Counted from the stretch's first letter, positions 1-11,379 are shown. The stretch is DNA of 64,000 nt from Sclerotinia nivalis (GCA_029531795.1 JAPEIS010000001.1:1364001-1428000), one strand, 5' to 3'. Notes: a model not told the origin generated them from the sequence alone. Translations and numbers: made by a program.

Positions 1-138
1 TAGAAGGAACGGTTCCTTAAATACATTTATGTGTAGCGCTAGCCCCGACCGGGGCTAGCCTACACTTATCCGAGGTCCGACTCCTATGGGTCGGAACCCG
101 AGCGGTCTCCGTATACCATATACGGGGACCCCGTGACA
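1..138 (-). repeat. Variant LTR (subfamily A'), cut by the window edge
   Basis: The stretch shares with the complete LTRs at 1013 and 3650 the segment starting GAAGGAACG, the following AAATACATTT, and the terminal CCCCGTGACA. The middle differs: it carries other GC-rich palindromes, for example GCTAGCCCC facing GGGGCTAGC, and CCGTATA facing TATACGG. In the minus orientation the LTR starts TGTCACGG. It lies inside the integrase of the outer retrotransposon, directly after a Trp-Lys-Leu codon run. Its other end and its target duplication are outside the window, so solo LTR versus element end cannot be decided. Confidence 0.7.
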
Positions 139-1012
139 AGCTTCCAGATATGCTTTAGGAATAAATAGATTATTTCTTTGGAATTACAAGTATTGTAATA
201 AGGCAGAAAATGCTTTATTTTAATCAATTGGTTGATTATTATAAATATCGTATTGTAATCAAAACTTTTTGGAAAGTGTATTATGAAATCGATCGATATA
301 TCCCTTTATATTTGTTGAGGGATCGAAAATAGATGAAGGATATCTTTTTGTTTTTTACAGTTTGGTGTTGTTCAGTGGCAGTTATAATAATTATATATCC
401 AACGATTGATGTAATTATAATATCCAGGTCAATAGTAGTTTCGGGATAGGAGTTTGAAAGTGCAAGTACAGTGTAGATGATTTGTGGTAGGGGAGTTGTG
501 GATCAGACGAAGTAGTTCAGCTTTCAAGTTATTATAGTTAGGAACGAAAAGTTTCTTATGATAATATAGTAGGTTATTATTTTCGGTATATTCGGATAGG
601 GTAATATAGAGATATTTGGGTATTTTCTTTATCAAGGTCTTCAAAATAGATATAGGTATAGGGTCGGATATATATATTTTAGCAAATAAAGTTTTCAGTT
701 CCTTTGATAGTTCGAATAGCAGATCGGGGATTATAATAGGTATTGGGGGTTGATCAGGTAAAGCAATAGGAGTAAATAATAGTTCAGAGATTGATAGAGC
801 TTTGGGGATAAGCAAAGTATTAGGAATGGACGGGGAGTTAGGGACGGATAGGATAGATTTGGGGGTTGGGCGAATTGAATCAGGTTTTTTCGGTAATCGA
901 TGGGATTGATTACAAGTAGTGATTGCAAAACGAACTTTTTTTTTTGGGGAATTTATTGAATCAAACGAAATAAGTATAGGCGAGATAGGTGTGGAAGTAG
1001 AAATGGATGTAG
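139..1012 (-). pseudogene. Outer Gypsy element: integrase zinc-binding domain and start of the catalytic core, RIP-degraded
   Basis: Reading the minus strand from about 560 to 429 gives an H2C2-type integrase zinc-binding segment (FVPNYNNLKAELLRLIH, then H-x-H and LLSRNYYW-like). Stops such as TAG/TGA replace expected Trp or Gln codons. From about 310 to 140 the integrase core follows in a broken frame (SIDFI, then a DRLTK-like INQLIKIKHF, then WKL), where the LTR at 1-138 interrupts it. This piece continues the pol reading seen at 2157-1250. High AT and in-frame stops are the usual outcome of RIP; no function is expected. Confidence 0.75.
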
Positions 1013-1249
1013 TATCACGGAGGCAGCAGACAGGATAACAGAAATCACTTTTATTGATAAGACGTAGCTCGAAGAGCTACGTTTCTACAGAAGGAACGTT
1101 TCCTTTAAATACATTTGTGTGTGCTAGGGCTCCGAGCCCTAGCGCTCTTACAGGGTACGATCACCGAGCGTGCCCCGCTCGGTGCTAGATCGGACAGGTG
1201 GAGCCTACTAAAGGGGCCGGTCCAGTGGCCCGGCCCTGACCCCGTGACA
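1013..1249 (-). repeat. Solo LTR of family A with TGTAG target duplication
   Basis: The element runs TATCACGG to CCGTGACA on the plus strand, i.e. TGTCACGG...CCGTGATA in LTR orientation. TGTAG stands directly before (1008-1012) and after (1250-1254), so it is a bona fide insertion reduced to one LTR. It is 237 bp and GC-rich, with strong hairpin-forming palindromes (GTAGCTC/GAGCTAC, CTAGGGCTC/GAGCCCTAG, CACCGAGC/GCTCGGTG, GGGCCGG/CCGGCCC). It is nearly identical to the copy at 3650-3886. It sits inside the RIP-mutated pol of the outer element and itself shows little RIP. Confidence 0.9.
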
Positions 1250-2162
1250 TGTAGGGAATAGAGTGGGATTAAGGTTTTCTGATTTCAAAATCGTTTGGCT
1301 TTGGTATAGAAGGCGTTTATCTCTTTCTTTAGATAGATCTTTTGATTTTCTGATCAGAGTATCAAATTTAGCTTCTTATTTACTTGATCGATAAATAATC
1401 TTGAAATTGAATCGAAATAGAAATTCAGATTAATAAGCTTGACAATGGTTCAATAATTTGGTAATTGTAAAATACTCCAAATTCTTGTGATTTATAATCA
1501 TTTGGATCGGAGATAGCGCTCTTTTTAGTTTTGGATATTATTCCTTGAAATATCGAATAATGGTTAGTAATTCTTTATTGTAAATCTCGTAATTATATTC
1601 GGTGATCGAATACTTTTTCGAGAAATATATAACAGGTTTCAGGATTTCTATATTGTTGTATTGGGATAGTACTTTAGTAGATACGAAATCGGATATATTG
1701 GTCTTTATGATTATATTTTTTTCCTAATCGAAAATGGTTAGGATTGATGTTTTAATAAATGTTATTTTCAGAATAAAAAAAGTTTTTGTATAAACAGGAT
1801 TCCAAACAAACGGGATGTTCTTTCGGATCAGATTAATTAGTGGGTGTATAATGGATGAGAAATTATAAATAAATCGTCGATAGAAATTGCTAAATCTAAT
1901 AAATGCTTATATATCTATTAAGTAGACCGGAATCTTCTATTCGACGATCGTTTTGATCTTTGTGGGGTTCATTCGGATACTTTCCCGGCTTACAATAAGG
2001 TCTAGGAATTTGGTTTCAAGTTTCAAAAAGTTGTATTTCTTTAAATTTATATACAGATTAGTTTTCCTTAAGGTTTCCAGGACCTTTTGAATATAAGCGA
2101 TATATTCAGAGCGGATTCTATTGTAGATCAGAATATCATTTAGATAAACAGTATAGAATATA
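1250..2162 (-). pseudogene. Outer Gypsy element: distal reverse transcriptase and RNase H, RIP-degraded
   Basis: On the minus strand from 2157 the peptide FYTVYLNDILI is the RT active-site region, with the second catalytic position of YLDD read as Asn (a G-to-A change). It is followed by the thumb, with a KYNFLKLETKFLDLIVS-like run. RNase H follows between about 1740 and 1370: [12 protein letters not shown], then [21 protein letters not shown], then a [12 protein letters not shown] run. Several in-frame stops are present. The upstream half of the same RT lies at 16,549 and higher; the two halves join codon for codon (EYLNI | FYTV) once the second element and one copy of ATATA are removed. Positions 2158-2162 are the left target duplication. 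Confidence 0.85.
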
Positions 2163-2325
2163 TATCACGGTGAGGGAAAAGATATATATAGGTTTGATCT
2201 ATTGTTGTACTACGAAGAGGAGAAGAAGATCAAGGAGGTGACCTGACTATATAGAAGTGAGTATATGCATATATGCCTAAGATATACATGATTATGTACA
2301 AATGAAGGGAGATGAACCCGTAACA
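2163..2325 (-). repeat. 3' LTR of the second-layer Gypsy element
   Basis: This 163-bp repeat aligns end to end with 16,386-16,548. Differences are essentially all transitions; for example the hairpin arms ATGTGTGCC/GGCACACAT of the right copy read ATATATGCC/GATATACAT here. A purine-rich tract on the minus strand (GAAAAGGGTAC, just right of 2325) fits a polypurine tract next to a 3' LTR. ATATA at 2158-2162 is the target duplication. Confidence 0.85.
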
Positions 2326-2599
2326 GTACCCTTTTCTTAAGAAACCTATTTGATTCTAAATAGGTATTAAAAAATAAAGAAAAATAAAGAAAAAATATAG
2401 ATCTTTTTTCTCAATTAAGTTCCTGAACAAAAAACATATAATATTTTTTAATGATATTATATCCCTTATTGTTATAATACATAATATACCTTTAAACGAA
2501 ATGAACAATTTTGATGCGAGTGGATCTTCGTAAAATAAATATAGCAATTGCACTGTATAATTCCGATTGCAAATTCTGTGATTCCGATTGCAATATAGT

Positions 2600-3649
2600 A
2601 GTGTCGGAGTACTTTAGGATCCAAGCTGGCAATCCTGGCTTCTCTGGATAAAGGCGATAATATTCGATAAGAACCTTTTCGTTACCCTTTAAATCATTAG
2701 CTGGTTGTCAAATTGATGTGTAGTATCTTCATTTGACCAAATAATGATGGCTATCCTTATTATGATTATCTAGAACTCCTTCAAATATCTATTTCTGAAT
2801 AGGCTTATCTTCATCGTTATCCTATTTCAAAATTCTGTTTTGTGTAGTTAGGGATTCTGATTCGTTAATTGTTGTTTGAATCGGAAAGTGAGGATTAGTA
2901 TGAATTGGAAGTAAAAGAGAATGATAAAAAATAGGGAAGATTTTAATGTTTTCAGGTAATTGAATAAGATAAGTACGAGGATAAACTTTGATAATTTTGT
3001 AAAGGTTGATTCATTTATCATTTAGCTTTTTTGTTTTGTATAAAGTCTTTATATTCTTGGTATTGATAAAGACTTTCTGGTTAGTTGTGTAGCGAGGTGA
3101 ATCAGAGCAATGGTAATTAGTATAGTCCTTATAAGTAGCAATTATTTGCTGTACAAGAGTACGAAGTTGCTTCAAGATATATTCTATACGATCTGTAGTT
3201 CTATTACCTTTAAAGAATTCTCGTTTTTGTGTTAGAATTATATCCGATGGATAAGGTTTACTAGATTCAATACCTAGGTATAGATTAAAACTGTAATTGG
3301 CGAAGAAAAATAAACAATTAGTTATTTCAGAGACCAAATTATTGGATACAAATTCGGCTAAGGGTAATCAATCCAATCAATTGTCTTGATGATAGTTAAC
3401 AAAAGCTCGTAAATATTGTTTCAGAACTGAATTAATATATTCAGTCTGATTATCTGTTTGAGGATGAAAAGCTGAAGAATGTTTTAAAGTAATTCTCAAT
3501 TGTTTCGAGAGTTGTAATTAGAATCCTGATACGAATTGCATTCCTCGATCGGAAATAATATTGTCCGGAAGTCTATGAAATGTATAAATATAGTTGATAA
3601 AAGCATCGATTAGCTTTTCTGTTGTTAGTATGTATATACCAATGAAATG
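2600..3649 (-). pseudogene. Second-layer element: integrase C-terminal half and chromodomain
   Basis: Immediately left of the solo LTR the minus strand encodes the second half of the integrase core, including LPDNIISDRGMQFVS, which carries the second catalytic Asp. It then reads the C-terminal linker (GNRTTDRIEYILKQLR and a KVFI...IKTLYKTKKLNDK run). Between about 2800 and 2610 a chromodomain-like stretch appears: IFEGVLD, then HHYLVKWRYYT, then NEKVLIEYYRLYPEKPG. Such a domain is typical of chromoviruses, which target repressive histone marks. Stops (TAG for Gln/Trp codons) make it inactive. Confidence 0.75.
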
Positions 3650-3886
3650 TATCACGGAGGCAGCAGACAGGATAACAGAAATCACTTTTATTGGTAAGAC
3701 GTAGCTCGAGGAGCTACGTTTCTACAGAAGGAACGTTTCCTTTAAATACATTTGTGTGTGCTAGGGCTCCGAGCCCTAGCGCTCTTACAGGGTACGATCA
3801 CCGAGCGTGCCCCGCTCGGTGCTGGATCGGACAGGTGGAGCCTACTAAAGGGGCCGGTCCAGTGGCCCGGCCCTGACCCCGTGACA
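3650..3886 (-). repeat. Solo LTR of family A in integrase, AAATG target duplication
   Basis: This 237-bp copy is nearly identical to 1013-1249. AAATG occurs at 3645-3649 and 3887-3891. It interrupts the second-layer integrase exactly inside the catalytic core: upstream reads DRLTK-like YRLTKIRHF and downstream continues IGIYILTTEKLIDAF. It keeps its GC-rich palindromes and CpG sites while the flanks are AT-rich. The 61-residue ORF that can be read through it (3691-3876) is LTR sequence, not a gene. Confidence 0.92.
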
Positions 3887-5060
3887 AAATGTCTTATTTT
3901 GGTTAGCCTGTAGATTACTATCAAGATATATTTATAAGTAGAATTATAACGAATGCAATCCGGGAGCGGTATAATATAATCGATTGAAATATCAGACTAT
4001 ATGCGAAAAGGGATAGGCAACAGTTTCAAAAATCCGGGAGGCATTGATTTAAACGATTTGGTGTGAATACAAAGTTTGTAGGTTTTTATATAGGATGCGA
4101 TTTCCAAATGTATGTTAGATTATTAATATATACGAAAGACAAGATCGATTGTTTTAATTCGATTAAGATAATTGGTAGGATTAGAAGAATGAGTTCGATA
4201 GATAATTTGGAATTTGAGTTTATCGTTTGATGGAATCTAAATCTTATCCTGATAATAAATTCTATTATTTTGGATCGAACAATCTTGTATAACGATTCGG
4301 AAGGTTTTACAATACTCTTTTGATCATTTAATCATCGATGGATCGTTAAGAGTAGAAATAAATTGATTTATGATATCGGACCTAGTATATATTATATCGA
4401 TTAAAGTATCAATTAATTAATCGTGAAATAATATTATTATCTTTATTGGTATCAAATTGATATGCCCAATCAAATCCTTATAAAGGTTATTATCAAAACA
4501 ATTCTAAAGAAGGACAATGCGTTTTCGATTCTTTAGACGCTTATTGTTTGGATCAGAGCGATACAGTTGATCTTCGTGTTTTCTATTTAATGCATCTAAT
4601 CGAATAGCTTTGTTTTCTGGTCGATAGATTATACAGAAATTATATTGAGATAGAAATTCAGACTATTGTATTTGTTGTTGATTGAGAGCTTTTGTAATTA
4701 TAAAATATTTGAGGTTCTTGTAATCAATAAAAATCTCGAATTCCTTTTGTGAGTTTTAAAGTTTTGGGTATTATTCTTTTATTGTTTTGATAATAGCGAG
4801 TAGTTCTTTGTTGTAGATTTCATAATTGTATTTTGCTGTTGTATATTTAGATGAAAAATAAGTGATTGGATACAAAACGTTATTATTATTGTATTGTAAA
4901 AGAACTTCTTTTGAAATTCAATCGGAAGTGTCGATTTCCAAAACAGTTTTCCGTTTGTAATCAAAGTATACCAAAACCGGTGCCATTGTGAAAGTTCTTT
5001 TTAAAGTGTCAAAAGCCTTTGTATAATCTGTGGTCCAATTCTATATAATATTCTTCTGTA
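3887..5060 (-). pseudogene. Second-layer element: integrase first half and RNase H, RIP-degraded
   Basis: On the minus strand the first part of the integrase core (VIYRLTKIRHF) stands directly right of the solo LTR. RNase H lies between about 5060 and 4560 (an EIDTSDW-like start at 4935, then LFHLNIQQQNTIMKSTTKNYSLLS-type decay of the YSKKL...[14 protein letters not shown] motif). Reading frames are broken by many stops and by runs of A and T. No intact ORF longer than about 60 codons remains. Confidence 0.6.
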
Positions 5061-5149
5061 AGAGATCGTTAAGAGAACAATAAATCTTTGAAAAATCTTT
5101 TATAAAACGTCGATAGAAATTGACGAAACTAAGAAATCGTTGTAAATCC

Positions 5150-5900
5150 TTTACATATAAAGATAATTCCTAAAATATAATAATTATAATCTTTTCTTGA
5201 TCTATTTCGATATTTTCAATTGTAATAATAAAACCCAAATACTTTATTTTTGTGGTTTCGAATTCGCATTTGTTAATATCAATCTATAATCCAGTATTTA
5301 TTAACTTTTGAATTATTTGATGGATATACTTTTTATGTTCTATAGGATTATCGGAGTAGATTAGAATATCATCGAGATATATAATACAATACTTATCCAA
5401 TTTGTCGAAAAGTGTATAATTGATATAATATTGGAACGATGTAGATGTATTGTAAAGACCGAAAGGTATAATCAAAGATTCAAAAAAGCCAAAACGAATA
5501 ATGAATATAGTTTTCTATTCATCCTTTTCAGCGATTCGCAATTTGTTGAATGTTGCAATGATATCAAGCTTGATATAAATTTTTGTATTATAAAAAGTAT
5601 TTAGCATTTTGCGAACGATAAATAATAAATAACGATTCTTTATAGTAATATTATTTAATCTTCGATAATCTTGACAAATACGGACCCCCCCTTTCGGTTT
5701 AGCAACTAATAGCAAAAAAGAAGTGTATCGCGATTTCGATTTCTGAATGAACCCTTTGGAGAGATTATCATTAAGCCATTTATATATTATTACTAATTTT
5801 ATTAGTGATAAAAGGTGGTTTTTAAAATAAGGTGGTTTTTTATCAGGTATCAATTCAATTTTGTGATTCTAGATTCGATGAGGCGGTAATTTATCTGTAT
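5150..5900 (-). pseudogene. Second-layer element: reverse transcriptase, RIP-degraded
   Basis: The best conserved part is 5853-5515: a long open stretch with NLSKGFIQKSKSRYTSFLL, then AKPKGGVRICQDYRRLNNITIKNRY and LDIIATFNKLRIAEKDE, corresponding to RT blocks A-C; the first catalytic Asp is in KLDIIATFN. A stop interrupts near 5516. A second open piece (5475-5284) starts with IIPFGLYNTSTSFQ and contains the intact active site YLDDILIYSD. YLDD survives in this copy, but the frame is broken upstream and downstream. Confidence 0.8.
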
Positions 5901-6279
5901 AATGTGGGAGGAAGGCAGGAAATTTGTTTTGTAATTATATAGGAAGCCTTTGTTGTATTTGATCGTTATTAAGGGGAGGTTTACCGGTTAAAAATTTATC
6001 GATATCAGTTTTAGAAATCTTTCGCAAATGGAGCAGCTTATAACAATCGTATATAAAATCATAAAATTGTGGTAAAGTTCTAGAAAGCATTTCTGTTATA
6101 TTACTTTGTCCTTGTAAAATCGATCGAAAATCCCTTTTTGTGAGTGTCGAGGATAATGTAGTTTGTTGTAAATGATCTTGCTCAATAGTTTTTTATGCGG
6201 TATCTAATTCATTTTATATCAATCGGATAATCCGAATGTTATTTTGTTAATAAAACGAAACAAAGTTAGAAGTTTGCAA

Positions 6280-7269
6280 TCAACGAATATTATTTATATT
6301 TGGGTTTGTATTTTTGTAAATAGGTATAAGGAGTTTTCTAATAGAAAGCGGGGGTAAACGGTTTTTTGGATTGTGAATAGATCGATACCGATCTGTAATC
6401 TTTAAGATCGATTTTGGATATAGACAATTGGGAATTATTTGTATTTGATTATTTGGTTCTTTGTAGTGCTTTGTTCGATAATGATTTATATTAGATATCA
6501 GATCTTGTTGAAATTCGAGGTTAATAGAAGAATCGTTAGATTGTGATATGTAATCTTTATTTGGTATTTCTTCAATAAAAGGTTTTTTATAAGAAATTCT
6601 TTTAAAAGTAGAAAATGTTTGAATAGATGAACAATCGATATCATTTTTTGAATAATCCTTGATATATGAAGAGTGATATTTATAAACTGTATATTTAGTT
6701 TTTATATTAGGATCGGTAAGGAATTTATTTAAAGGTTTGATAGTATTAACGATTTGTTGTGAAATAACTTTTGTTAGATCTTTTTGTTTTTTGATCAGAG
6801 ATGGGATCGTTGGTGTGGTAATTGGTTTTGAATTCTGATATGCTAAACAATTGGAAGTGTAATAATTTGAAGAGAATATTAAATTCATCTTTGTTCAATT
6901 GATAGTAGGATTGTGGTATTATAATTATAATAAATCAAAGATTAACGGTGTCTTTGATGAAAGTTGGGTGATGTAAAAGGACCAATATTTATAATGATCC
7001 TTTATAGCGATTTCCATTACAAAATATTCTGTAATTCTGTTAGTGATCTTTTTATTGGTGAATCGGAGTTCGTGAGGGTGAGGTAAAAGTTGTATTTTAA
7101 TATTGTATTTGGAAGCAAAAGAATAATCAGTAAAAACTTTTCCAAAGTATTTATTATCAATAAGATTTGTAATAATAAAGGGATTTTCATATATAAGGAA
7201 TATAATAGTTTTAACGAGTAGAGATTTGTTATTTATAGAATTGAACTGCAATAATTTATCTCTATTCAT
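6280..7269 (-). pseudogene. Second-layer element: retroviral-type protease and linker to RT
   Basis: The minus strand from 7269 encodes an aspartyl-protease-like segment. The expected Asp-Ser/Thr-Gly triad reads as LIDNKYFGKVFTDYSFA, so the active site is altered (Asp-Asn-Lys). A flap-like region and a LIFDLL*LQYHNPTINW run (normally D-I-ILG-PWL-x-NP-I-W) follow up to about 6900. A second open frame of about 200 codons (6888-6280) is the low-complexity linker between protease and RT, rich in Asn, Ile, Lys and Ser, with no recognisable fold. Confidence 0.65.
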
Positions 7270-7599
7270 TTCTCGATTTACCTTTTTGCCCTTAGTATTC
7301 CTTTACAAACGATTTTTCGTAAAAATTAATCTTTTCCCTGTTCGGGACTTTCCTTGATTGAACTAGGTATAGAGATAACCTCCTTTAACTCGATATAGCT
7401 TTACTATTGTATCTGATTCAAGTACTATTTATTGACTTTATACCCAATTATCAATATATCCTCCTCGAAATCCATTGCGATTATTATTAAACCTATTAAC
7501 GTTTCGAAAAACCGGAACAGCAATATATTGATTAAGGACCGGATTAGTTGAAGTAATAGTATTGCAATTGGAAAAGGTATTAATAGGAGCTTATTTGCT

Positions 7600-8266
7600 A
7601 GAAAGAAGATTACTATTGATATCATAAATAATATGATAATCAATCTAAAGGTGATTGATTTTACCACAACAATTACAAGAAACCATAGGATTAAATTTAT
7701 TTTTTTTATTTTGCAAATCCTTTTTTTGTTATCCTTTTTGTTTTATTATATCGAGGTCCATAAGATTATTATCAGCAATAAATGCTTTACCAGAATTTTT
7801 GTTATAATATTCAGCATTATAAAGATTCTAACTCCAAGTAGAGAATTTCTTTTGCTAATCATCAATATCATCAGTCGCATAGAGGTTCGAATCATCAATA
7901 ACCAAAGTTCAAAAAGGAATCGTAACCTTTTGTTTCATCATATTAACAATCTCATAATCAGACTTATAGCAAAAGTTAGCAAAATAAAATAACATAAAAA
8001 AGAAAACCGAAAAGGATTCCTTTGGATCTATGAAAAGCTTATCGAATTTGAATGAGGCTTCTCTTTCGATATTCATCGAAATATATAATTTGTTTAATTT
8101 GATCAAAAACGAAACAGCAGAATCGAAGCAAATGGGATCGTCAACGAATCTGGTGATATCTGTAATATGCTTTTGTTGTATTTGATCATCAAGAAGATTA
8201 ATAGTATAGTTAATCTTCTTTTGTTTGGAAACAAAAAGTTGTAAGTCGATTATTCAACAAAGTTGC
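7600..8266 (-). pseudogene. Second-layer element: gag C-terminal half with zinc knuckle remnant
   Basis: From 8250 leftward the minus strand reads a Gypsy gag core (DDPICFDSAVSFL, then EREASFKFDKLFIDPKESFS, then SDYEIVNMMKQKVTIPF). Near 7665-7625 is a decayed CCHC zinc knuckle (CCGKINHL*ID followed by Tyr where Cys is expected). The gag is interrupted at 8266 by the plus-strand element and resumes at 15,657. Stops include TAG in place of Arg/Gln codons. Confidence 0.7.
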
Positions 8267-8551
8267 TGTTACGATCACGCAACAGTTTCGTCAAAACAAG
8301 AAACCTAAACGGAGGCGTTCTCATTTCGAATCATCAGCGTAGGAACGTTATCGATCAGTTTGGAATGTTTAGTAAACAAGCTTCTTTATATTGCTTATGA
8401 AAGGATAGGAATGGTGGCGAACTATAGATGTTCTGATATCTCTTTATTGATTGAACTTAAAAGTAATAGTTTATTTATGATTAGAAAGGGTAATGAAAAG
8501 TTTGGTTATGGTTTTACGATTAATTGATTCTTTGTCTATATGATCTTAACA
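8267..8551 (+). repeat. 5' LTR of innermost Gypsy element
   Basis: This 285-bp direct repeat matches 15,367-15,651. It starts TGTTACGATC and ends GATCTTAACA. It keeps more CpG sites than the right LTR. The GTTGC just before it repeats after the right LTR. No clear tRNA-primer site is visible in the AT-rich sequence that follows. Confidence 0.93.
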
Positions 8552-8899
8552 ATTCTTTTTATTCATTTGAAGAGCAATTTGTCAATTAGTTATCGATATC
8601 TTAACAAAACCCCATTGGATAGTAATGGTTGGAACAAGAAATACTCCAGGTCGTCCAACTAATTCAAATACTTTTCAAAGTTGAAATAATACTTTCAGGA
8701 TCTTTAATGGGATCGAAGGTGAGATGTTTATATTTAATCGTTAATCCACTATACAATTGGAATTAGATTTGATGTAAAGATTTGAAAACATATAAGAAGA
8801 GTTCGATGTTTTCAAGTAAGCAAATCAATAAGAAATTGAAAAGACTTTTGTTCGTTTTATACAGGAAAGAATATCTAATTTATTATCAACGATCGTCAG

Positions 8900-9760
8900 A
8901 GGAATAGAGGCGATGTTTAACCCCATTCATATTTCTCCAAGGAAACCTCCAAAACTTCAAAAGCTATTATCTTATAAAGATTTTAATATTGGAGAAGTAA
9001 AGGATTTCTTTTTCCAGACTGAATTTATATTTCGAAATGATAATAAATATTATTTCCCAATTGATCAAAAGAAGATAGATTATATTATTCAATACTTTCA
9101 ACAACAATTATTTGTAATTTGGCATCGATACAAAGCTTCTATAACGAATTTTAATATATTTTAAGAAGAATTCAAAGAATACATATACGATGCAATATTA
9201 GATAAAGGCAATCGATAATGATATACTATACAACAAATCATCAATACTAAACAATAATCTAATCAAAGTGTAAACAGTTTTGTAGTACATTTCGATAGTT
9301 TGAAAAAGGAAATCGAATCTGAAGTGGATAGTATCTGTAAAGAACGATTTTTATTAGGTTTACTTCTCTATATTGCTAAACGAATTTCAGAATCTATTCA
9401 GCAATCTGAAAATCGAAACGATTTAATCAAGCAAGTATATCGTCTCGAGAATGTGGATAAAATGTATTGTTCACAAGATGCAAACGATCTGCCTTATGGT
9501 CGAAGACAAGGCAATATAGTTATATTATCAAATTCATTCTTTAATCGTTCTCAAAATGAATCATCTAAATAGCAAAATAATATATCATCAGTGATCGATA
9601 TACAATCACAATAGCGTTCTAAATTTCCTTCAAAGGAAAAACCTAATAAAGAAAACCAGAAAAACGATTATAGATAAAGGGATCTGATTTGTTTCTGTTA
9701 TCAACAAAAGGGTTATTATGCAAATGGATGTACTAATCCGTTTGTATATCGATAATATAA
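8900..9760 (+). pseudogene. Innermost element gag with zinc-knuckle remnant
   Basis: Open pieces at 8913-9164 and 9300-9572 encode gag-like helices (for example [20 protein letters not shown], and later [20 protein letters not shown]). Around 9685-9735 the sequence reads CFCYQQKGYYANGC, a decayed C-X2-C-X4-H-X4-C nucleic-acid-binding knuckle in which the His and flanking Gly codons have changed. The pieces are separated by stops. Confidence 0.7.
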
Positions 9761-9869
9761 AGGAGATTATCAATCTTGTATTTATTCTATATATTCCCAA
9801 AAGGAAAAGAATCAAGGAAACGATCAGATTCAGTAGTAATTTTAATTATTCCGATAATTCTGGATCCTC

Positions 9870-10230
9870 AACAAAAGGGATGTACTATCTTAGTTATTGA
9901 AGCAACTTTTCAAGTTAATAATATTCCAACAAAACTTCACTGTCTTATCGATTCTGATATGCAAACTAATATTATTCAACAAAGCAAATGTATTAAATGA
10001 AATTGAATTCCTAATCCTGGAAAAGGCATTTCATTAGTATCTGCTAGCGAGATGAATATACTTTTATATAATGATTATTAATTTATTATCGAAGTATTAA
10101 ACGATTTCAAAGAAAAAAGAATTTATATTTATCGATTTATTATTGTTACTTTGGATCTACTCGAAATCGATGCTATTTTAGGGCTACTATGATTTCAAAC
10201 TGTGAATCCAGATATTAATTGGAGGTCAAC
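9870..10230 (+). pseudogene. Innermost element aspartyl protease
   Basis: The translation around 9890-10,000 gives an ATFQVNNIPTKLHCLIDSDMQTN-like segment. The catalytic Asp-Ser-Gly of retroviral-type proteases reads Asp-Ser-Asp, a GGT-to-GAT change. Near 10,160-10,220 is the DAILGL-x-W-FQTVNPDINW run that normally ends the protease. One TGA replaces the conserved Trp. It is inactive by both the stop and the active-site change. Confidence 0.7.
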
Positions 10231-10559
10231 TATTCTTTGTTTTCGTTCTGTATTGTATAATATGGAAATGATAGCAGCAAAAGAATTATATCGAGATATG
10301 AAAGTTGGAGTTACAATTTGTGTACTTCTATTTGAAATTAATTCTATTATACGATTTTCATCCAAAAACCGAAAAATCTTAATATTAATACCTTTAAAAA
10401 TACCTTTCGAATACAAAGAATATAAATAGGCTTTTTCTAAAGATAAGAGTAGCTTACTTTTCGATCATTATTCAATGAAACATCGTATTGATCTCGAATC
10501 TGGAATTATTCTATTTTGGGGATCAATATACGTTTTATCAGAATAAGAATTAATTGTTC

Positions 10560-11206
10560 TATGATAATACTTTGACGAATATCAAAAGAAAGGTTGGATC
10601 CGTTGTTCTATTAGCTTTGTTGGTGTATCAATTATATTTGTACCAAAGAAAGATGATGGTTATTGATTATATGTTGATTATTGTAATCTTAATAAAATTA
10701 CGAAAAAGGATCGTATGCCTTTACCTTTAATTAGTGAATCTTTAGATCGCTTAAGACAAGGGGTCTTTTTCACAAAACTCGATTTGAAAGATGCTTACCA
10801 TCGAATATGTATACAGGAAAACGATGAATGGAAGACGGCTTTCTGTATTCGATATAGCCAATTTGAGTATCTAGTTATACCTTTTGGTTTAACGAATGCT
10901 TTTATAATTTTTCAAATTTATATTAATCAAGTACTCATTGATTTTATAGATAGTATTTATGTTATATATTTAAACGATATTCTTATTTATTCTAAAGACA
11001 AGGAAATATATATTATTGATATTCGCAAAGTTCTTATTAAATTGATTAAATATAAACTTTATGCGAAATTGAAGAAATATGTATTTTATATATATAAAGT
11101 CGAGTTCTTAGACTTTATTGTATCAAGAAAAGGTGTCATTATGGAATCAAGCCGAATTCAGACAATTACAAAGTGGTTTGAACCAAAATTGCTTTGTGAT
11201 ATTTAA
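10560..11206 (+). pseudogene. Innermost element reverse transcriptase
   Basis: An unbroken stretch (10,715-11,206) carries RT blocks B to E: RMPLPLISESLDRL, FFTKLDLKDAYHRI with the first catalytic Asp, FEYLVIPFGLTNAF, and IYVIYLNDILIYSKD. The catalytic YLDD reads YLND, a G-to-A change on the coding strand, so polymerase activity is lost even where the frame is open. Block A (FVPKKDDG then a TGA for Trp and LYVDYCNLNKIT) lies just upstream from about 10,610. Confidence 0.88.
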
Positions 11207-11379
11207 GTTTTCCTAAGTTTTGCAAACTTCTATTGTCGATTTATCACCGGATATTCATGAATAGTTTATAGTTTAATCGATTTATTAAAAAACATCAAAA
11301 AAGAAAAAGCTGTATTAGAATTTAAATAGATTAAAAAGATTCAGAAAGTTTTTGATAATTTAAAGAAGGTATTCATTAT

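Noticed and set aside
3691..3876. 61-codon ORF, also present almost unchanged at 19,181-19,366
   Set aside because: It is the reading of a repeated LTR. Conservation follows from LTR copying, and the frame crosses palindromes; it is not evidence of a protein.
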